Shown one piece after another: positions 34,079 to 42,798 of a DNA stretch of 64,000 bases. How positions within the stretch are numbered: the stretch's first letter is position 1; the number at the start of each line of letters is the position of its first letter. The translations under genes and the position numbers were made by a program. Source of the stretch: Bacteroides mediterraneensis (GTDB taxonomy: Bacteria; Bacteroidota; Bacteroidia; Bacteroidales; Bacteroidaceae); assembly GCF_900128455.1 (NCBI RefSeq), contig NZ_LT635783.1, positions 2,010,919 to 2,074,918 on the forward strand. Direction: 5' to 3'. The notes beneath the pieces are model-generated. The model made no database searches. It saw only the letters and a list, made by a program, of their open reading frames with translations, and was not told the origin of the DNA.

Positions 34079-35023
34079 ATGAAAAAAATGTTTTTGCTGA
34101 GTGTATGCCTTCTCTGTTTGCTGAGCCTGTCGGCTTGGGCAGAAGTAACTCCGGTCGACACGATACCTTTCGAACTGGGTGCCGACAACCGTTTGTATGT
34201 GACAGTCTATATCAACGGGCAGGACGACCGCCCCCTGCGCTTTGTGCTGGACACGGGAGCGACGGATGTGGTGCTCAATTCCAATTCGCCGCGCACCGAA
34301 GGGCTGGCTGCCTTTACGGGAAGTGTGGAGAACAATAGCGCCAATTCGGTGGAAACCATTCCTTCCACAGAGTCCTCTCAGGTGGTGAGGATGGGCAGCC
34401 GGGCCATTTCCGGCTTGGAACTGGTAGCTGTTCCTTATCCGCCCGATGCCTTGGACGGTGTGCTGGGGCTGTCTTATCTGAGGAACTTTGATGTCCGTAT
34501 TGATTATCGGCGGAAATCCATCTTCCTGTATGAATTGGGCGACGGGCAGAAGGCGGCATCGGACAAGGCTGTCAAGCTGAAGATGGACTATCGTCTGGGA
34601 GTGCCGGTCGTTCCGGTCGGCGTGCGTGTCGGCGGAGTGGATTATCAGGTATCGGTAGAGGTAGACACGGGTTCCGACCGTGTGTTCGACCTCAATACAC
34701 CTTTCGTCCGTCGCAACAGCCTGCTGGGCACACAGAAACCATTTGCCATCTCGCGCATAGCCGGTACGGTGAAGGAGGGCGGTGAACTTCAGAACGTGTA
34801 CTTCGATTGGGTGACACTGGGAGATGCCCTGACTTTGCCCCGCATACCCGGTGCTTTTTCTACAGTGACGGAAGGGGTGCAGGCCAGTGAGGCGATGGAC
34901 GGCGTGTTAGGCAACAATTTCCTGCAACGCTTCAACCAGCTTTATGACTTCAAGAACAACTTCCTTTATTTGGAGGTGAACGACCGACTTTATACTCCTT
35001 TCTATGACTTTTTGGTTCGTTGA
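34079..35023 (+). CDS. Secreted retropepsin-like aspartic protease
   Basis: The 314-aa protein has a signal peptide (cleavage near AWAE, residue 22) and two copies of the retropepsin half-fold. The first has FVLDTGATDVVL (Asp58) with the flap-side DGVLGLSYL; the second has VEVDTGSDRVF (about Asp198) with DGVLGNNFL. A single chain with both D-T-G triads can in principle form the complete active site without dimerising. It should be periplasmic or surface-exposed. It stands alone, and its substrate is unknown. Confidence 0.82.
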   Translation: MKKMFLLSVCLLCLLSLSAWAEVTPVDTIPFELGADNRLYVTVYINGQDDRPLRFVLDTGATDVVLNSNSPRTEGLAAFTGSVENNSANSVETIPSTESSQVVRMGSRAISGLELVAVPYPPDALDGVLGLSYLRNFDVRIDYRRKSIFLYELGDGQKAASDKAVKLKMDYRLGVPVVPVGVRVGGVDYQVSVEVDTGSDRVFDLNTPFVRRNSLLGTQKPFAISRIAGTVKEGGELQNVYFDWVTLGDALTLPRIPGAFSTVTEGVQASEAMDGVLGNNFLQRFNQLYDFKNNFLYLEVNDRLYTPFYDFLVR

Positions 35024-35048
35024 ACAGTCTCAATCCGAATGATGCGTA

Positions 35049-35110
35049 TTATAAACCCTTTCCAGCAGCTTTCCCACTCCGCACAACGGAAGGCCATGGT
35101 ACATGAATTA
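35049..35110 (-). pseudogene. Relic of a paralogue of the dlt-like operon's SGNH-like gene
   Basis: 35049-35070 matches the 3' end of the gene at 36963-38003 (shared CTTTCCAGCAGCTT). 35072-35110 matches the internal part around 37708-37746 in 37 of 39 bases (encoding TMAFRCAEWE). About 700 bases are missing between the two matches. So another, slightly diverged copy of that gene once lay here. Confidence 0.6.
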
Positions 35111-35168
35111 GAGAAGTCAGGTAACGCTTCGGAATCGATTGCTGCCCCAAGAAGATTCCCTGCCGCAA

Positions 35169-36716
35169 CTATGGCTTTTCATAGACTCCTTCCCGCGGCA
35201 GAGGCTTGTCAAGATTGGCTACTCCTAAGACGGTGATGGCGGTAACGGTTGCCGTATGCTTCAGATACTCTGGGATGTTCTTGGTAAACAAATCACGTTC
35301 GGTATGCCAGATTTCCCCATAACTGAAATTATATCCTTTCACATCTTTTGTGGTAAATCCGTATGTCGGGACTCCATACGTGGCAAACACTTCCGAATCG
35401 GTACCACCTGCTGCTTTCGGTAATTTGCGGGGCGGCCGTACAGTCACTTTAAACGGAATGTCGGCCCGGATTTTTTGGATAGGCTGGGTTATCTTGACGA
35501 AATCATCATACATCGCCTGTGAGACAGCTATTCCGACGGGCGGTTCCGGCCCACCGTCACGGTTGAATACGTTGACAATCTTGGGCAGTTCCCGCTCATG
35601 TTTCTTGCAATAAGCTTTCGAGCCTAACAGTCCGAACTCTTCTCCGGCAAAGGCGATGAAAAGAATCGTTCTCTTGGGTTTCGCTCCCGACAAGGCCAAC
35701 ATACGAGCCGCTTCCATCATTGGGGCAATTCCTGTACCACAGTCGATGCCGCCTGTACCCGTGTCATAAGAATCCAAGTGTCCGCAGACAATGACTTGCT
35801 CATCCGGGTATTTGCTGCCTCGAATAGACGCTACAACGTTGTGGTATTTGATGGGACCGAGTTTGAAATGATTGCGGATATCGAACTCCAGCAGGAAGTC
35901 TTCCCGCCGTTCTTTCACCATCTGGGCGATGATATCGAACTGATGCTTGTCGAGTTTGATGTCGGGAACTTCGGGCAGGTTGTCGAACGTCATGCTGTCA
36001 ATCATCTTCCGGTCATAGAGCGCGCGGATAGGCACTTCCGATGCTTGGATGAATCCTAAGACACCGGCTTCAATCATCTCGTGGTAGTAGAGAGCCGGGA
36101 ATTCCTTATAAGGAATCATCTCGTTGTTTTCTTTTTTCTCCCGGTTTCTTGCCCTGAGTTCGGCATTCTTCTGGTCGATTTCCTTATTTTCTTGTTTGAT
36201 AGCCCGACGGATAGAATCTGCGTGCGCCGTCCGGTCGATTGGCCAGCCGTCGTTTGTGCCGGAGATTAAGACCCAGGCCCCTTTCAACTTGAATTTGATG
36301 CGTTCGAATTCCTGGTCGGTATGAGGTTCCATCAAGACATGACCACGCTGCACCCCTTTCGTTCCGGATGTATAGGAAGGAGTAGCGAAATGGAGGGTCA
36401 TTCCATGGTCGTGACTCAACAGCTTTCCAAACCAAGGACCGCGATTAAAGCCGACAGAAAGTTCACCAGCTTCTTCCAGATGCACATCCAATCCCCATTT
36501 TTTGTATTCGTGTACCATCCATTCGGCCGCATTTTCATACGCATCCGACCCGATGGGGCGTCCGCCAAAACGATTGGTCAGTATATCCAGCTGATGTGCG
36601 GCCTGATTATCCTGTTGCCCCATTTCAATGATTTTATCAACGACGGCTTTTTGAGCGAAAAAAGGCTGTACTCCAAATGACAAAAATACAGCATAACATA
36701 AGAATAATTTTTTCAT
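35169..36716 (-). CDS. M28-family zinc metallopeptidase
   Basis: The 515-aa protein has a signal peptide (FFAQ, near residue 22), a protease-associated-like insert (about residues 140-290) and the M28 metal site. VIVCGHLDSYDTGTGGIDCGTG supplies His and Asp ligands, FAGEEFGLLGSKAY the Glu pair, VFNRDGGPEPP an Asp, and GEIWHTERD the late His. It is an exported aminopeptidase or carboxypeptidase acting on peptides in the periplasm or outside. A charged helix (ENKEIDQKNAELRARNREKK) inside the insert may form a coiled coil. Confidence 0.9.
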   Translation of the reverse strand: MKKLFLCYAVFLSFGVQPFFAQKAVVDKIIEMGQQDNQAAHQLDILTNRFGGRPIGSDAYENAAEWMVHEYKKWGLDVHLEEAGELSVGFNRGPWFGKLLSHDHGMTLHFATPSYTSGTKGVQRGHVLMEPHTDQEFERIKFKLKGAWVLISGTNDGWPIDRTAHADSIRRAIKQENKEIDQKNAELRARNREKKENNEMIPYKEFPALYYHEMIEAGVLGFIQASEVPIRALYDRKMIDSMTFDNLPEVPDIKLDKHQFDIIAQMVKERREDFLLEFDIRNHFKLGPIKYHNVVASIRGSKYPDEQVIVCGHLDSYDTGTGGIDCGTGIAPMMEAARMLALSGAKPKRTILFIAFAGEEFGLLGSKAYCKKHERELPKIVNVFNRDGGPEPPVGIAVSQAMYDDFVKITQPIQKIRADIPFKVTVRPPRKLPKAAGGTDSEVFATYGVPTYGFTTKDVKGYNFSYGEIWHTERDLFTKNIPEYLKHTATVTAITVLGVANLDKPLPREGVYEKP

Positions 36717-36808
36717 GTGTCACAAAATTGAATATTTCGTTTGCAAAAGAAATGATAAATTAGATGAAATCAAAAAAAAGAGAGATTTTCTGTCAGGAAG
36801 GATAGTTT

Positions 36809-36960
36809 TTATTTTATTTCTTTTACCTTATGCAAAAAAGAAGTCTTCTTATGTCCAAAGAGTTGACGGCTCAGCCATGCGACTTGAGCCATCAACTCTC
36901 TGATACGTTCCTGCAACCTTTCATTCTGCTCCACCTGTCTTTGTCAGTGGCAGATTCGGA
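36809..36960 (-). pseudogene. Relic of an IS66-family transposase (TnpC N-terminus)
   Basis: One minus-strand frame reads QVEQNERLQERIRELMAQV, AWLSRQLFGHKKTSF, the leucine-zipper and RQLFG(R/H)K segment at the start of IS66 TnpC proteins. A frameshift precedes it and a stop follows. The strong hairpin at 36859-36899 (AGAGTTGA/TCAACTCT with GGCTCA/TGAGCC) lies in this relic. The rest of the element is absent. Confidence 0.55.
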
Positions 36961-36962
36961 TG

Positions 36963-38003
36963 TCATTGATATTGATAAATTCTTTCCAGCAGCTTGTTGC
37001 CCAACAAGGGACGATAGTGCCCTGATTCATAATAGTGGTGGTAATCTTCTGTAAATTCGTTCATGCCACTGAAATCATACACATTTTCTTTCCCGAAAAT
37101 GCTTTGCAAGAATGCTCTGTCGTCCGGGTGCAGTTCTTTCTGGTTGTAATCCGGACTGATGATGACACGTACCGAGGTGTCGTGACGGCGCAGGACTTTC
37201 CTGATTTCCTCCAACAGCACACGTTGCCGCTGAAACAGGACAGGCTCTTCTACCACAGCAATACCCTTCCGTTCGGGAAACTCCTGTTTACGGTTTCTCC
37301 AGTATGCCTCACCTTCCTGCTCAATCATCTTCTCACGTGGATTGAACGAATCATTGTTCCGCGAATCGCGTATCCTTCCATAAGGATTCATCTGCCTCAT
37401 GTCTGGGTCCACACGTCCTGTGATTCTATATTTCAGATAAGGGAACAAAAAGTCCGGCATCGCGAATGCCTGCATGAATTCCATCTGCACGACCAACGGA
37501 CTATCTCCCGATACAGCAGCCGGAAGTACGTTGCTGTAACCGCTCAAAGGGCTAATACGTGAAAGCGAGGTACGGTTAAGAACCAGCAGCACATTCTTTA
37601 TTTCTGCCCCTTCCTTCTCGAGGGCATGAAGCTTGAGACTTATCGCCTTCAAACTCTCTCCATTTCCGAAAAGACGGATGGCATGATCACCGGGGGAAAG
37701 GTATTTTTCCCACTCCGCACAACGGAAAGCCATGGTAGATGAATTACCCAAAATAAAAGAATTGAAATGTACGCTGTCCTTATGGTTCCGGTATATTTGC
37801 CAACCCACATGATGTTCGTTCAGCATGACATCCGAATCATACAGGTCGTATTTGCGGAGGACCATGAAAGGATCATCATACACGTAAAGGGCCATCAAAG
37901 CCCAGAATGGGAGGGCAAACCACAGCGATTTTCGGACGAGACGCAGGAAAGCAGCGCGTTTACGGATGGGTGCGTCCGTAATAGTTTCCGGTATTTTTTC
38001 CAT
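36963..38003 (-). CDS. SGNH-hydrolase-like membrane-anchored protein of the dlt-like operon
   Basis: I place the start at 38003, where TGATG overlaps the MBOAT stop; the longer frame reads through the MBOAT end. The 346-aa product has one N-terminal membrane helix (LWFALPFWALMALYVY) and a periplasmic domain with FILGNSSTMAFRCAEW, the block-I-like GNSS, and a late DYHHYYESGHYRPLLGNKLL that could give the Asp/His pair. This layout matches AlgJ/AlgX-, DltD- and PatB-type partners of MBOAT acyltransferases. It probably completes acyl or aminoacyl transfer to a cell-surface molecule. Confidence 0.7.
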   Translation of the reverse strand: MEKIPETITDAPIRKRAAFLRLVRKSLWFALPFWALMALYVYDDPFMVLRKYDLYDSDVMLNEHHVGWQIYRNHKDSVHFNSFILGNSSTMAFRCAEWEKYLSPGDHAIRLFGNGESLKAISLKLHALEKEGAEIKNVLLVLNRTSLSRISPLSGYSNVLPAAVSGDSPLVVQMEFMQAFAMPDFLFPYLKYRITGRVDPDMRQMNPYGRIRDSRNNDSFNPREKMIEQEGEAYWRNRKQEFPERKGIAVVEEPVLFQRQRVLLEEIRKVLRRHDTSVRVIISPDYNQKELHPDDRAFLQSIFGKENVYDFSGMNEFTEDYHHYYESGHYRPLLGNKLLERIYQYQ

Positions 38004-39397
38004 CAGAATTGCAGATATATGAAGTTTTCCGTGCCGAACTTGCCATAAGCGAACACGGCAAACACAATTAAATAATACACGGTCCAACGGACGAAGGCAG
38101 GCTGGTTCTCTAAACGCAGGTGCAAGTCGCCTTTGGACATAAAAAAGTCATAAAGCAGTATCAGCAACCAGGCACTGCCAGCTACGATGCAGATGTGGTC
38201 GGACATGCCGATATTGATTTCTTTCCAGCTCGCACGAGTCTGAAAAGAGATGTTCCGCAGGAAATAGAACGCGTCTGAAACAGACTGTGCCTTGAAGAAC
38301 ACCAGCGATACGGCAAAAATGAGATAGGTGCGGACAACCGAAAGCGTGGCGAACAGCCGTTCTCCAATCTGTTTCCTTACCTTGTTCCGTATTTTCTCCG
38401 TCCTCAGTTCCCACACAATCACAAGCCCCTGAATGAATCCATAGACGGCAAATGTCCATCCCGCACCGTGCCATATACCCAACGCAATGAAGGTCACCAT
38501 GAGGCTTGCCGCCACACCTCCTTGTCCCCAACGGCGGGTAAACGATGACAAAGGAAGAAAAAGGTAATCCCGCACCCAGGAGGAAAGGGAGATATGCCAG
38601 CGGCGCCAGAACTCAGCCGTAGTCTGGGCGGCAAAGGGATGCGCGAAGTTGGGTGACAGTTTCAATCCAAACAACATGCCTGTTCCAATCGCCATGTCCG
38701 TGTAGCCGGAGAAGTCGGCATACAGTTCGATGGGATAGAGCAGGCAAGCCATAAGCAGTTGTACACCTGAGGCGGTGTGCATCGAATCGAACACCCCGTC
38801 AATGTAGGGCGCTATATGGTCGGCAAGCACCAGCTTCTTCACCAATCCCACCACAATCAGCTTCAGGCCGTAGGTCATCATGGAATAGGAGGCAGGGGAG
38901 AGTCTTCGGACTTGCGGGAGCAAATCGGCCGACCGTTCAATCGGGCCCGACAGGAACTTCATGAACAGGAGCATATAAAGCAGGAAATCCATCAGATTCC
39001 GCTCCGCCTTTTCTTCCTCCCAATACACTTCCGTCAAGTAGCCGATGGCCTGAAAGGTGTAGAACGACATGCCCAACGGGAAAACAATGCCGGAGTTTCC
39101 GGTCAACTGGTGGGCATAGCGGAACCCAATCCAGCAGAGAACGAGACAGGAGATACTGCTCCAGTAAATCAAGCGGGAGCCCCTTCCTTTTTCACAGGCC
39201 CGCTCAATCCGTATCGCCGCACCGTAGGTGAAAAGACTTACGACCAGAGCCGTGACAAGAAATACGAGATTGAAGTAGCCGATGAAAACCCCACTGGCCG
39301 CCAGCAGAATCCGCTTCCGCCCTTTCTCACAGACCAAATGGTATAAGGTGAAACAGAGCAGGAGCAGCAGGACAAATTCAAGGGAAATGAATGACAT
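38003..39397 (-). CDS. MBOAT-family O-acyltransferase (DltB/AlgI-like)
   Basis: The 464-aa membrane protein has about eleven hydrophobic helices and the MBOAT features: FPLGMSFYTFQAIGYLTEVY, EFWRRWHISLSSWVRDYLFLPL, and the catalytic histidine in LGIWHGAGWTFAVYG. DltB and AlgI pass an acyl or D-alanyl group across the membrane from a carrier. Neighbours in the operon are a carrier protein 13 bases upstream and an SGNH-like protein coupled by a TGATG overlap. Confidence 0.92.
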   Translation of the reverse strand: MSFISLEFVLLLLLCFTLYHLVCEKGRKRILLAASGVFIGYFNLVFLVTALVVSLFTYGAAIRIERACEKGRGSRLIYWSSISCLVLCWIGFRYAHQLTGNSGIVFPLGMSFYTFQAIGYLTEVYWEEEKAERNLMDFLLYMLLFMKFLSGPIERSADLLPQVRRLSPASYSMMTYGLKLIVVGLVKKLVLADHIAPYIDGVFDSMHTASGVQLLMACLLYPIELYADFSGYTDMAIGTGMLFGLKLSPNFAHPFAAQTTAEFWRRWHISLSSWVRDYLFLPLSSFTRRWGQGGVAASLMVTFIALGIWHGAGWTFAVYGFIQGLVIVWELRTEKIRNKVRKQIGERLFATLSVVRTYLIFAVSLVFFKAQSVSDAFYFLRNISFQTRASWKEINIGMSDHICIVAGSAWLLILLYDFFMSKGDLHLRLENQPAFVRWTVYYLIVFAVFAYGKFGTENFIYLQF

Positions 39398-39410
39398 CGC
39401 TTCTCCCTCC

Positions 39411-39653
39411 TTATTTGGCCTTATTCAGGATAGTCTGGCAAAGATCGCCCACATTTTTCAGTTTCACGATTTCACGAAACGTGAAACGCACCCCGAACTT
39501 CTTCTCAATCTCGGTGAGCAGTACCATATTGGTCAGCGAATCCCATCCCTCCACGTCGTGGGCCGTAGTGCTTTCGGTCAAGGTGATGTTGTCTCTCTTC
39601 AATACTTTTCTGAATATTCCGTTCAGGATTTCCAATAATTCTTTCGTTTCCAT
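39411..39653 (-). CDS. Acyl/peptidyl carrier protein (DltC-like)
   Basis: The 80-aa four-helix carrier has the phosphopantetheine attachment serine in EGWDSL (Ser38 or so) and the usual acidic helices (TEIEKKFGVRFTF). It would be loaded by the adenylation enzyme encoded just upstream (39673-41169) and used by the MBOAT protein. It is cytoplasmic. The GWDSL context is closer to DltC and peptidyl carriers than to the fatty-acid ACP motif DSLD. Confidence 0.9.
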   Translation of the reverse strand: METKELLEILNGIFRKVLKRDNITLTESTTAHDVEGWDSLTNMVLLTEIEKKFGVRFTFREIVKLKNVGDLCQTILNKAK

Positions 39654-39672
39654 ATACTTGATTGTTTTTGAG

Positions 39673-41169
39673 TTATTGAGTGATATATTTTAGCAGTTGG
39701 TTCCGGTCAGTTTTGTTGCTGTTGTTTTGTGGAAAACAAGGCATGAAATGAATGTGCCGGGGGCACATATAAGCCGGCAGATGACTTTGCAGGTACTGTT
39801 CCAAGCGTTCCGTATCTTCCGTCTCCCGCTCTACGGCCAGGTGCAGTTCACAACTTCCGTCAGAGGTAAAAACCGGCAACACTACCGCGTTACAGCTATG
39901 TCGGTAGAACGCCTTGACGTGGTATTCAATCTCGCCCAATTCTATTCTGAAGCCTTGTATCTTTACCTGTGTGTCTTTGCGGCCACAATAAACGATGTCT
40001 CCGTCCGCATCTGCCAGACAGAGATCGCCGGTACGGTAATATAGCTTTCCGGAGGAATCCGTCACAAAACATTCCGCCGTCTTTTCGGGAGCCCCCCAAT
40101 ACCCGCTCATGAGTTGAGGTCCGGAAATCCACAGTTCCCCCGTCTCTCCGGCCGGAAGGGGTTTGCCCGAAGGGGAGGCAATCAGATAGTCCATCCCCTG
40201 AAAAGGTTTCCCGATTGCCGCCATGCCGTTATGGTGTTTGGCCCCTTCCGCCGGGATGACATACGACGTGCAGTAGATGGTCGCTTCGGTCGGTCCGTAC
40301 AGGTTGACGACCGTAGCATTGGGTATGCAAGGACGAAATTCGTGGAGCAGATTCACGTCGGTGGCCTCCGCGGTGACGACGAGATAGCGCAAGTCCGGGA
40401 AACAGATTTCCCCGAAATAAGGACGTGACAACCGAAGCACGGAAGGGGCTACAGCCGCAAACGTAAGTCGATGACGCTCCATGATATCCAGTACGTTCAG
40501 GTATTTCATTCCCTGTTGCGGAACGGGATAGACACACGCGCCGAGAGTAAGGGGATAAAGAAACGACACGACAGAGACATCGAACGTCAGTTCGAACATC
40601 TGAAGCATACGGTCGTTTTCATCCAGTTGCCATCCTAAAGCCCGATAGGCCTGGTAGAACGCATTCAGGTTCTTCCGGGAGATGGGGACACCCTTGGGTT
40701 CGCCCGTACTTCCGGACGTGAAGATGATGTAAGCCGGTACGTCGGAATCCACCTCCTCGATGCCGGACGGCAAAGCAAGCCGATGGGAGGGGAGAGACAC
40801 CCGTATGGCCCTGATGTCAGCGGGAAGCATGTGGCCATTTTCCCCACTGTAGAGCCACAGGCCGATGCCGGATTGCCGGGCTATCCGAGCGTTGCGCTCT
40901 GCCGGATAATCGGGATGTAACATGACGTAGGTTTTCCCGGAAAGTAGCACACCCAAAATGGATGCATAGGTTTCCATACGGTTTTCGGCCGCGATGCCCA
41001 CCGTGTCTCCGTGGAGATTTCTCAGCGTTTCACAAATACTTCCTGCCAGTCCGAACAATTCCTGATAGGTAAAGGTCCGGTCGTCAAGGACCAGTGCCGG
41101 ACGCATGGCATAACGGTTCGATGCCTGGACCATGGCTGCCAGCATATCTGCGTCGTTTTTCTTTTCCAT
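39673..41169 (-). CDS. AMP-binding adenylation enzyme (DltA-like)
   Basis: The 498-aa stand-alone adenylation domain has the core motifs in order: YIIFTSGSTGEPKGVPIS (ATP loop), LYGPTEATIYCTSY, GELWISGPQLMSGYW, YYRTGDL, and the late NKTDRNQLL lysine. It activates a carboxylic or amino acid as an adenylate and loads it on the carrier protein. In the Gram-positive dlt system the substrate is D-alanine. The residue specificity here cannot be assigned by eye. It is the first gene of the four-gene minus-strand operon. Confidence 0.9.
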   Translation of the reverse strand: MEKKNDADMLAAMVQASNRYAMRPALVLDDRTFTYQELFGLAGSICETLRNLHGDTVGIAAENRMETYASILGVLLSGKTYVMLHPDYPAERNARIARQSGIGLWLYSGENGHMLPADIRAIRVSLPSHRLALPSGIEEVDSDVPAYIIFTSGSTGEPKGVPISRKNLNAFYQAYRALGWQLDENDRMLQMFELTFDVSVVSFLYPLTLGACVYPVPQQGMKYLNVLDIMERHRLTFAAVAPSVLRLSRPYFGEICFPDLRYLVVTAEATDVNLLHEFRPCIPNATVVNLYGPTEATIYCTSYVIPAEGAKHHNGMAAIGKPFQGMDYLIASPSGKPLPAGETGELWISGPQLMSGYWGAPEKTAECFVTDSSGKLYYRTGDLCLADADGDIVYCGRKDTQVKIQGFRIELGEIEYHVKAFYRHSCNAVVLPVFTSDGSCELHLAVERETEDTERLEQYLQSHLPAYMCPRHIHFMPCFPQNNSNKTDRNQLLKYITQ

Positions 41170-41381
41170 ATTACGTAGTTATAGTCTAGTCTATTATCTC
41201 TGCTTTCCTTTACTTGTTTATTTGTATAACGGAGATTGGTGCAAATCCCCCTATTCCAGGAATGTGAATATTGGTTAAATGTAAGTATGTGATAGATAAT
41301 AGTTATACTGATTTGTATGCGAACAGCATTTTGACAGGGAAAAATATACGTGATTTATTGCGAGAAAAATGACTGCTCTGT
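41170..41381. other. Intergenic region upstream of the dlt-like operon
   Basis: AT-rich, with no gene and no clear TAnnTTTG box on the minus strand. The operon promoter was not identified. Confidence 0.4.
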
Positions 41382-41526
41382 AGTGTTTCCGGAAAATGCT
41401 TCGTCGAATTGTGCATCATGAGGAAATGTTTTTTATGTTTTCCATTCGAGAACCGTATGTTTTCCATCCGTGAAACGTACGTTTCCCAAGGCGGAAACAT
41501 ACGTTTTCCGTGTGGGGAACATAGGA
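41382..41526. repeat. Tandem-hairpin intergenic repeat, copy 3
   Basis: Four successive units alternate GTATGTTTTCC and GGAAACATACG-like arms (41429-41526), and the upstream flank matches copy 2 as well. Copies 2 and 3 therefore share about 145 bases, while copy 1 shares mainly the hairpin core. Confidence 0.75.
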
Positions 41527-41610
41527 ATCCTAAGCACAAATGGGTATTTATGCTTAGGCGTTTTTGAGTCTACATAAAAGGGGAAAAGAGGAGATTAGCT
41601 AGAAACAATA

Positions 41611-41637
41611 AAAGCTACTGAGAACCAGTAGTTTTTA
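41611..41637 (+). terminator. Hairpin terminator without an obvious gene
   Basis: CTACTG (41615-41620) pairs with CAGTAG (41626-41631), followed by TTTTT and preceded by AAAA, so it could work in both directions. The adjoining 41640-41928 shows no intact gene and may be debris of a mobile element. Confidence 0.5.
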
Positions 41638-41928
41638 TATTTAGATTAGCTTGAAACAGATTTATTATTTGCCTATGCAGTATGTGTACATCGTTGATTA
41701 TCAATAGTATAGCGCTCTAAAAGGTACAACCAGCAGGTTGGCAAGTATCTGAGAATGTGTAAGTTAGTGATTTTTAGCACCATTCTCGGCTTGTACCTCC
41801 ATTTGGGAAAGTAAAAGTAAGTGTAATTTCTTGAATATCAAAATGTGCGGTACAAAAACTTGTGAAAAATGGCGTTTTTTGATGAGAAAAGGTACAAAAG
41901 TGGCCCTGAAACAGAGGGGACATTATGA

Positions 41929-42066
41929 TTACTTTGCGAAGTATTCAGTCTTCAAGCAATAGGCATAAATCGAGTCCTGGAACGAGATTTCAGCAGCCAT
42001 AAGAGCCTTGAGCTAGTTCAGCTGCTGTGTGGTCTGTGTTTCGTGATTGTTACAAACGACAGACTT
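41929..42066 (-). pseudogene. Decayed copy of the 3' part of the ATPase gene at 43741-44877
   Basis: 41929-41994 matches 43741-43806 and 41995-42066 matches about 43925-43997, in the same orientation, with roughly 120 bases deleted between. Shared stretches include AATAGGCATAAATCGAGTC and GTTCAG-TGCTGTGTGGTC. The fragment cannot code. It sits on the other side of the AbiE pair from the longer copy. Confidence 0.75.
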
Positions 42067-42103
42067 ATGTGACAGCGATCGCTTTTTTTAAGATTGCCTA
42101 AGT

Positions 42104-42167
42104 AGCAATATTCTGAACAGAAAAGGAAGCATTATTTCTTTTATTGTTCAAAATATTGCTATATTTG
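42104..42167 (+). promoter_or_regulatory. AbiE promoter with operator inverted repeat
   Basis: AGCAATATTCTGAACA (42104-42119) and TGTTCAAAATATTGCT (42145-42160) are inverted copies with 15 of 16 matching and a 25-base spacer. The TATATTTG -7 box (42160-42167) begins at the last base of the right arm. AbiEi antitoxins of other AbiE systems bind paired inverted repeats in their promoter. The box lies only 4 bases before the ATG, so the mRNA may be leaderless. Confidence 0.65.
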
Positions 42168-42171
42168 CAGT

Positions 42172-42798
42172 ATGGATAGACAATTAAGTGAAATAGGAAC
42201 CATTCCAGTAACGACTTCAATCATTGAATCGTTGTATCCGGAACTTAAGTCTGCTGACAAGAAAGTAACCTGGCTCGAAAAGCAAGGGATTATCATCAGA
42301 TTGAAGCGGGGACTTTATGTGATCAACCCCGAATATTCAGGAAAGACTCTATCAAGTGAGTTGATTGCCAATCATCTCTATACACCTTCGTATATTTCAA
42401 TGTCTACTGCACTACGATATTATGGACTTATCCCCGAGGCTGTATATGTTCATCAATCAATGACTGTAAAACATCCCCGAAGCTTTCAAACTCCAGTCGG
42501 CAATTATGACTACAAATATATTTCAAGAAAGGCATTTCCGATAGGAGTAAGGAGTATGAATAAAGGTGACTATGCATTTCTTATTGCATCACCGGAAAAG
42601 GCTTTGTGTGATTTGATTGCCAATTCCTCAAAAGTCATTCTTCGTTATATGAAGGATGTAGAGACATATCTTGAGCAGGATATTCGTATGGATATGGATG
42701 AGTTCTATAATATGGACGCAACCATATTTGAAGATTATATAAAGGTTGGCAAAAAGGCTGATTCAATTTCAACACTTCTAAAATTCTTAAGACGATGA
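42172..42798 (+). CDS. AbiEi-type antitoxin / transcriptional repressor
   Basis: The 208-aa protein has an N-terminal winged-helix (residues 1-55, with VTWLEKQGIIIRLKRGLYVI, the AbiEi signature RGLY) and a C-terminal antitoxin domain (YISMSTALRYYGLIPE, ASPEKALCDLI). In type IV AbiE systems it represses the operon and counteracts the nucleotidyltransferase toxin without binding it. The stop overlaps the toxin start by four bases. Its 16-bp inverted-repeat operator is visible upstream. Confidence 0.85.
   Translation: MDRQLSEIGTIPVTTSIIESLYPELKSADKKVTWLEKQGIIIRLKRGLYVINPEYSGKTLSSELIANHLYTPSYISMSTALRYYGLIPEAVYVHQSMTVKHPRSFQTPVGNYDYKYISRKAFPIGVRSMNKGDYAFLIASPEKALCDLIANSSKVILRYMKDVETYLEQDIRMDMDEFYNMDATIFEDYIKVGKKADSISTLLKFLRR

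Noticed and set aside
41884..41964. 26-codon frame (MRKGTKVALKQRGHYDYFAK and six more)
   Set aside because: It runs into the decayed ATPase fragment, which is on the other strand, and has no family features.
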